64,000 nucleotides of DNA from Streptomyces sulfonofaciens. Lineage in GTDB: Bacteria > Actinomycetota > Actinomycetes > Streptomycetales > Streptomycetaceae. The notes beneath the pieces are model-generated. The model saw only the letters and a list, made by a program, of their open reading frames with translations. It did no database searches and was not told the DNA's origin. This document shows, one piece after another, positions 60,233 to 64,000 of the stretch (positions are counted from its first letter, which is position 1; each line of letters opens with the position of its first letter). Location: contig NZ_BNCD01000011.1 of assembly GCF_014656295.1 (NCBI RefSeq), positions 62,001 to 126,000 of the forward strand. Direction: 5' to 3'. The position numbers and the translations under genes were made by a program.

Positions 60233-61198
60233 ATGTCTTCGACCGAGCTGCCCGCCGCGATCGCCTCCGCCGTTCCCGTCGTCGGGGCGGCGGCCGAGGG
60301 CGAGCAGATGCGCTCGGCCGGCCTGGCCGGGCTCACCCTCGCGGTGCGCTCCCGGCCGCCCGCCGTGCAGGGCCTGCCGCCCGCGCTGTACGTGCACGGC
60401 CTGGGCGGCTCCTCGCAGAACTGGTCCTCGCTGATGGCGCTGCTCGACGGCGTCGTGGACAGCGAGGCGCTCGACCTGCCCGGCTTCGGGGACTCGCCCC
60501 CGCCCGACGACGGAGACTTCTCCATCACCGGCCACGCCCGGGCCGTGATCCGCTACCTCGACGCCCAGGACCGCGGTCCCGTCCACCTCTTCGGCAACTC
60601 CATGGGCGGCGCGGTCACCACCCGGGTGGCCGCCCTGCGTCCCGACCTGGTGCGCACCCTGACCCTGGTCTCCCCCGCCCTCCCCGAGCTGCGGGTGCAG
60701 CGCGACGCGGTACCGACCGCCCTGCTCGCGGTCCCCGGCGTGACCCGCGCGTTCCGCCGGCTCAGCCGGGAGTGGACGCCCGAGCAGCGGGTCCGCGGTG
60801 TCATGGGGCTGTGCTACGGAGACCCCTCCCGGGTGACTCCCGAGGCGTTCAGGGCCGCGGTGCAGGAGCTTGAGCGCAGACTCGCCCTGCCCTACTTCTG
60901 GGACGCCATGACCCGCTCCGCGCGCGGCATCGTCGACGCGTACACCCTGGGTGGCCAGCACGGTCTGTGGCGCCAGGCCGAGCGCGTCCTCGCACCGACG
61001 CTGCTGGTCTACGGCGGAAGAGACCGCCTGGTGGCGTACCGTATGGCGGGCAAGGCGGCGCGGGCGTTCCGTGACTCACGGCTGCTGACGCTGCCCGACG
61101 CCGGGCATGTGGCGATGATGGAGTACCCGCACACGGTCGCGAGGGCCGTTCGTGAATTCCTCGCGGACACCGATGAGTCGGGTGGGATGGGGAGCTGA
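60233..61198 (+). CDS. Alpha/beta hydrolase
   Basis: 321 residues. YVHGLGGSSQNWSSL oxyanion motif, nucleophile GNSMGG (Ser near 122), acid in YGGRDRLV, His in LPDAGHVAMMEYP. Cytoplasmic. Predicted leaderless; eight bases before the DUF3152 gene, so both form an operon. Substrate unknown; resembles epoxide-hydrolase/esterase-type enzymes. Confidence 0.9.
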   Translation: MSSTELPAAIASAVPVVGAAAEGEQMRSAGLAGLTLAVRSRPPAVQGLPPALYVHGLGGSSQNWSSLMALLDGVVDSEALDLPGFGDSPPPDDGDFSITGHARAVIRYLDAQDRGPVHLFGNSMGGAVTTRVAALRPDLVRTLTLVSPALPELRVQRDAVPTALLAVPGVTRAFRRLSREWTPEQRVRGVMGLCYGDPSRVTPEAFRAAVQELERRLALPYFWDAMTRSARGIVDAYTLGGQHGLWRQAERVLAPTLLVYGGRDRLVAYRMAGKAARAFRDSRLLTLPDAGHVAMMEYPHTVARAVREFLADTDESGGMGS

Positions 61199-61206
61199 AG
61201 CGACGC

Positions 61207-62793
61207 GTGGGACGGCACAGCCGCCGAGGATCGGCAGACGATGGCGACACCGGCAGCATGCCCGTGGTCCCCGACACTCCCGGCCCCGGCCGGCGCAGGC
61301 GCCAGGTCAGGGCGACCGGCACCGGCCCCCAGGAAACCCCCCGGCGCGGCACCCCCCAAGTGCCCCCGGGAACCACCCCCTCGCGCGCAGTGCCCCCTGC
61401 CACCGGCCCCGTCACCCCGCCGCAGGGCGTGCCGCAGGTCAGGGGCGGGCATCCGGAGCACCGCGAGTCGGGCGGAGGCTGGGGCGCGGCCGGCGCGGCA
61501 CCGCCGGAGCCGCCCGCCCGCCCGGGCCGACGGCACCCGACCACTCCGCCCCGGGGCACCGGCTCCCCCGGCCTCGCGGGTGCGCGGTCGCAGCCGTCCG
61601 GAGCCGGTGCCACGCCCTCCCCGGCAGGCGCCGGCGGCCCCCGGGTCCCGGGACCGCGGCTCACCGCGGCGAACCCTCCCGGGTCCCGGATACCGGGCCC
61701 CCGTCAGGAGTACATCGACGCGTTTGGCGATGATGACGCCCCTGACCATGGCAAGGATGACGGTGTGGATGCCGTCACACGCCGCCGGACACCTCACGGG
61801 GAAACCGCCGTCTCCGAAACCCTGGTCACCGACTGGGAGGGCGGCGCCGACGGTGGTGCCGCGTCCGCCCGGCCCGCGTCCGCCGCAGGGTCCGGATCCG
61901 GGTCCGGATCCGGCGCCGAGACCGCCCCGGCTGGCGAGGCCCACCCGGACGGCGGGGAGCCGGCCGGCAAGGCCAGGTCGGGCAAGGGGCGTACGTTCGC
62001 CGGTATCGCCGCCGCGGCGGTCACCACGGTCCTCGCCGTGGTCGTCGCGGGCCAGGTCACCGAGGGGCGGCACGACGGCTCGGCCAGCGCGCAGTCCGCC
62101 GACCGGCAGCCAAGGGGTGCCGACTCCGCCTCGCGCTCCAAGGAGCGGCACGGCTCGGGCCGACCCGCTCCCGCACCCGCCCCGCTGACCTACGACCAGA
62201 AGATGGGCCGCAAGTACCCGCTGGCGCCGGAGCTGAAGGGGTCGGGGAAGTTCGACGCCGTTCGCGGCTTCGAGAAGGCGCCCGGCGAGGGACAGCTCTA
62301 CCGCTACCGGGTCGACGTCGAGAAGGGCCTCGGCCTGGACGGTGCGCTCTTCGCCCAGGCGGTCCAGAAGACCTTGAACGACAACCGCAGTTGGGCGCAC
62401 GGCGGCGGCCGCACCTTCGAGCGGATCTCCTCGGGGAAGCCGGACTTCGTCATCACGCTGGCGAGCCCCGGCACCACCGCGGCCTGGTGCGCCAAGTCCG
62501 GGCTCGACACCACGGAGGACAACGTCTCCTGCGACTCGGCGGCCACCGACCGCGTGATGATCAACGCCTATCGGTGGGCCCAGGGAGCGAAGACGTACGG
62601 CAACGCCATCCATCCGTACCGCCAGATGCTGATCAATCACGAGGTCGGCCACCGGCTCGGCTTCAACCACGTGGTCTGCACGAAGAACGGCGCGCTGGCC
62701 CCGGTCATGCAGCAGCAGACGAAGTTCCTCACCTACGACGGGATCACCTGCAAGCCGAACGCCTGGCCGTTTCCCGGGAAGCCGACGGGCTGA
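61207..62793 (+). CDS. DUF3152 membrane-anchored metzincin-like protein
   Basis: 528 residues from GTG 61207. Residues 1-255 are Pro/Gly-rich and basic; a transmembrane helix (AGIAAAAVTTVLAVVVAG) follows; the extracytoplasmic DUF3152 domain contains zinc motif HEVGHRLGFNH at 478-488 (HEXXHXXGXXH). Cysteines flank it (CAKSG, CDSAA, VVCT, ITCKPN). The family is usually listed as unknown function; the motif argues for a secreted zinc protease. Homologue of Rv3207c, near the FasR-like gene as in Mycobacterium. Confidence 0.88.
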   Translation: MGRHSRRGSADDGDTGSMPVVPDTPGPGRRRRQVRATGTGPQETPRRGTPQVPPGTTPSRAVPPATGPVTPPQGVPQVRGGHPEHRESGGGWGAAGAAPPEPPARPGRRHPTTPPRGTGSPGLAGARSQPSGAGATPSPAGAGGPRVPGPRLTAANPPGSRIPGPRQEYIDAFGDDDAPDHGKDDGVDAVTRRRTPHGETAVSETLVTDWEGGADGGAASARPASAAGSGSGSGSGAETAPAGEAHPDGGEPAGKARSGKGRTFAGIAAAAVTTVLAVVVAGQVTEGRHDGSASAQSADRQPRGADSASRSKERHGSGRPAPAPAPLTYDQKMGRKYPLAPELKGSGKFDAVRGFEKAPGEGQLYRYRVDVEKGLGLDGALFAQAVQKTLNDNRSWAHGGGRTFERISSGKPDFVITLASPGTTAAWCAKSGLDTTEDNVSCDSAATDRVMINAYRWAQGAKTYGNAIHPYRQMLINHEVGHRLGFNHVVCTKNGALAPVMQQQTKFLTYDGITCKPNAWPFPGKPTG

Positions 62794-62953
62794 CGGCTCC
62801 GATCGGCCCGGCCCGGCCCGGTCAGGTCCGGTCAGGTCCGGTCCGGCTGAGTCCGACCCGGTTCGGTCCCGCCCGGTTCGGTCCGGCCCGTCCGGCTCCG
62901 GGCACCGTGGGGGATGCGGCGCAGGAGCCCGCCCGCGGCCGTGCCGGCCGTTT

Positions 62954-62979
62954 CCGGTCCGCCGTGCACGGCGGACCGG
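62954..62979 (+). terminator. Terminator palindrome after DUF3152
   Basis: Perfect 26-base palindrome, arms CCGGTCCGCCGTG / CACGGCGGACCGG, followed by TCCTTTCT on plus. Confidence 0.75.
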
Positions 62980-63034
62980 TCCTTTCTGCGGCGAAACGCC
63001 TGTCCCCGCCAGAAGTTACGCGCATTCACCCCTT

Positions 63035-63072
63035 CCGGTGGCGCGATGGACAACCGTCCATCGCGCCACCGG
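63035..63072. terminator. 17-base perfect stem-loop
   Basis: CCGGTGGCGCGATGGAC / GTCCATCGCGCCACCGG around AACC, 80 bases before the glycosyltransferase gene. A second terminator or an attenuator. Confidence 0.7.
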
Positions 63073-63151
63073 CTTGTCCGCATACCGTTCGTCGCGCCGT
63101 GAGCCGTAGAACCGATGGCGGCTCACCAGGAGGAAGATCGGGGGTGTATCC

Positions 63152-64000
63152 GTGCGTGTCGGACTGCTTACGGAAGGCGGCTATCCGTATGTGCGCGGTA
63201 CGGCCAGGCTCTGGTGCGAGCGGCTGGTGCGCGGGCTGGGCCAGCACGAGTTCGACATCTACGCGCTCAGCAGGAGCGCCCGGCAGGAGCGCGGCGGCTG
63301 GGTCCGACTGGCCGGCAACGTCGGCCGGGTGCGCACCGCACCGCTGTGGTCCGCTCCGGACACCGCCCCGGCCCCGCACCACGGCCGCCGCGCGCGCCGG
63401 AGGTTCGCCGAGCACTACGCCGAACTGGTCAAGGCCGTCTGCACACCCGACCCCGCCGGTGAGCCGGCCGTCTGGGAGGACGGCCCGGGGGACAGGGCGC
63501 CCCGGGATGCTCACGCGTCCGAGGCGGACCGTTTCGCCAGCGCCCTCTACGCCCTGGCCGCCTTCGCACGGGACGAGGGCACCCCGGCCGGACTGCTCCG
63601 TTCCGATCTCGCCGTCCGCACCCTGGAGCGCGCCTGCCGTGCGCCCGGCGCACTGCGTGCGGCGCGCACGGCGCGCGTGGTCGACCTCCTCACTGTCGTC
63701 GCCGGGATCGAACGCCTCCTGCGGCCCCTGTCGCTCGACTGGTACGGCGAGCGCGACCTGGGCGGGGTCGACCTCTGCCATGCCGCCTCCGGCGGCGCGG
63801 CCGCCCTGCCCGGCCTGCTCGCCCGGCACTTCGCGGGCGTGCCCCTGCTGCTGACCGAGTACGGGGTGGCCCTGCGGGCCCAGTACCTCGCCGAACCCGC
63901 CGCCAGCGCCCCGGTGCGGGCCCTGCAAGCAGCCTTCCACGGCCGGCTCGCCGTGGAGGGCTACCGGCAGGCCGCCTGCGTCACCCCGGGCAACGCCCAC
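63152..64000 (+). CDS. PelF/DUF3492-type glycosyltransferase, 3' end off the window
   Basis: 283 codons from GTG 63152; no stop in the window. The N-terminus LLTEGGYPYVRGTARLWCE is the DUF3492 signature preceding a GT4 glycosyltransferase (PelF-like). The later VDLCHAASGGAAALPGLLA and LLLTEYGVAL segments are typical. GGGGGTG is five bases upstream of the start. Probably makes a cell-surface polysaccharide; partners are outside the window. Confidence 0.88.
   Translation, partial: MRVGLLTEGGYPYVRGTARLWCERLVRGLGQHEFDIYALSRSARQERGGWVRLAGNVGRVRTAPLWSAPDTAPAPHHGRRARRRFAEHYAELVKAVCTPDPAGEPAVWEDGPGDRAPRDAHASEADRFASALYALAAFARDEGTPAGLLRSDLAVRTLERACRAPGALRAARTARVVDLLTVVAGIERLLRPLSLDWYGERDLGGVDLCHAASGGAAALPGLLARHFAGVPLLLTEYGVALRAQYLAEPAASAPVRALQAAFHGRLAVEGYRQAACVTPGNAH

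Larger units (their letters stand above)
62794..63151. other. 358-base gap with two large hairpins
   Basis: 62805-62900 is low-complexity (repeated GGTCCGGYCCGG-like). The two hairpins listed separately should isolate the DUF3152 operon from the glycosyltransferase gene. No gene seen. Confidence 0.5.

Noticed and set aside
59507..60961. 484-codon minus-strand frame
   Set aside because: Its right part is antisense to a clear alpha/beta hydrolase; only the last 81 codons are called.

Overview
The window is chromosomal DNA from a Streptomyces-like actinobacterium. The GC content is very high, and GTG or TTG starts and 4-base start/stop overlaps are frequent. Marker genes include mshB (mycothiol), a 7Fe ferredoxin, DUF3117, DUF3107, DUF3152 and an ECF-sigma/anti-sigma/htrA/tatB cluster. 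I recognise 58 genes; most of the other long open frames are GC-driven shadows. I see no rRNA, tRNA, CRISPR array, insertion sequence or integrase.

Layout. 1-2345 (minus): a truncated NACHT ATPase coupled to a small two-helix membrane protein that shares a Gly/Asn motif with it. This is the best candidate for an undescribed (defence or regulated-death) module. 2524-8666 (minus): a complete five-gene oligopeptide importer, with an S9 peptidase next door (9323-11710). 11933-16207: small membrane proteins, mshB and a large anchored VanW-type peptidoglycan-binding-domain protein. 16553-21184: an orphan binding protein, then an ABC-2 exporter fused by 4-base overlaps to a histidine kinase and response regulator. 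21331-32921: SirB1-like protein, GNAT, fdxA, dapC, an SLT-like protein, dapE, a LOG-family protein, folP2, a DivIVA-like protein, tag, enoyl-CoA hydratase and DUF3117. 33167-39203: O-methyltransferase divergent from sigma factor, anti-sigma, HtrA and TatB. 40403-46527: Mrp, DUF1003, MgtE_N/CBS, a lipoprotein and CorA. 47079-53715: streptomycete accessory genes (SUFU, MFS, DUF6758, PHP, NYN, hydrolase). 54062-62793: DEAD-box helicase, ferritin-like MiaE_2, DUF3107, TetR (FasR-like), alpha/beta hydrolase and a DUF3152 metzincin-like protein. 63152 to the right end: a PelF/DUF3492 glycosyltransferase running off the window.

How the genes fit together. From memory of Mycobacterium tuberculosis H37Rv, the order mshB, fdxC, dapC, dapE, LOG, folP2, DivIVA-like, tagA, DUF3117, OMT, sigE, rseA, htrA, tatB, mrp, corA matches Rv1170-Rv1239. 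The set helicase, MiaE_2, DUF3107, FasR, DUF3152 matches Rv3207c-Rv3211. The window is therefore largely an ancient actinobacterial core for lysine/cell-wall precursors, envelope stress, redox and metal homeostasis, with Streptomyces-specific genes between.

Expression signals. Eleven genes have a TANNNT box exactly 6 or 7 bases before the start codon, the pattern of leaderless transcripts. Two genes lack a conventional start codon (ATT for the O-methyltransferase, CTG for the helicase). Convergent gene ends carry long perfect hairpins, and several intergenic gaps hold minisatellites with units of 8 to 28 bases.
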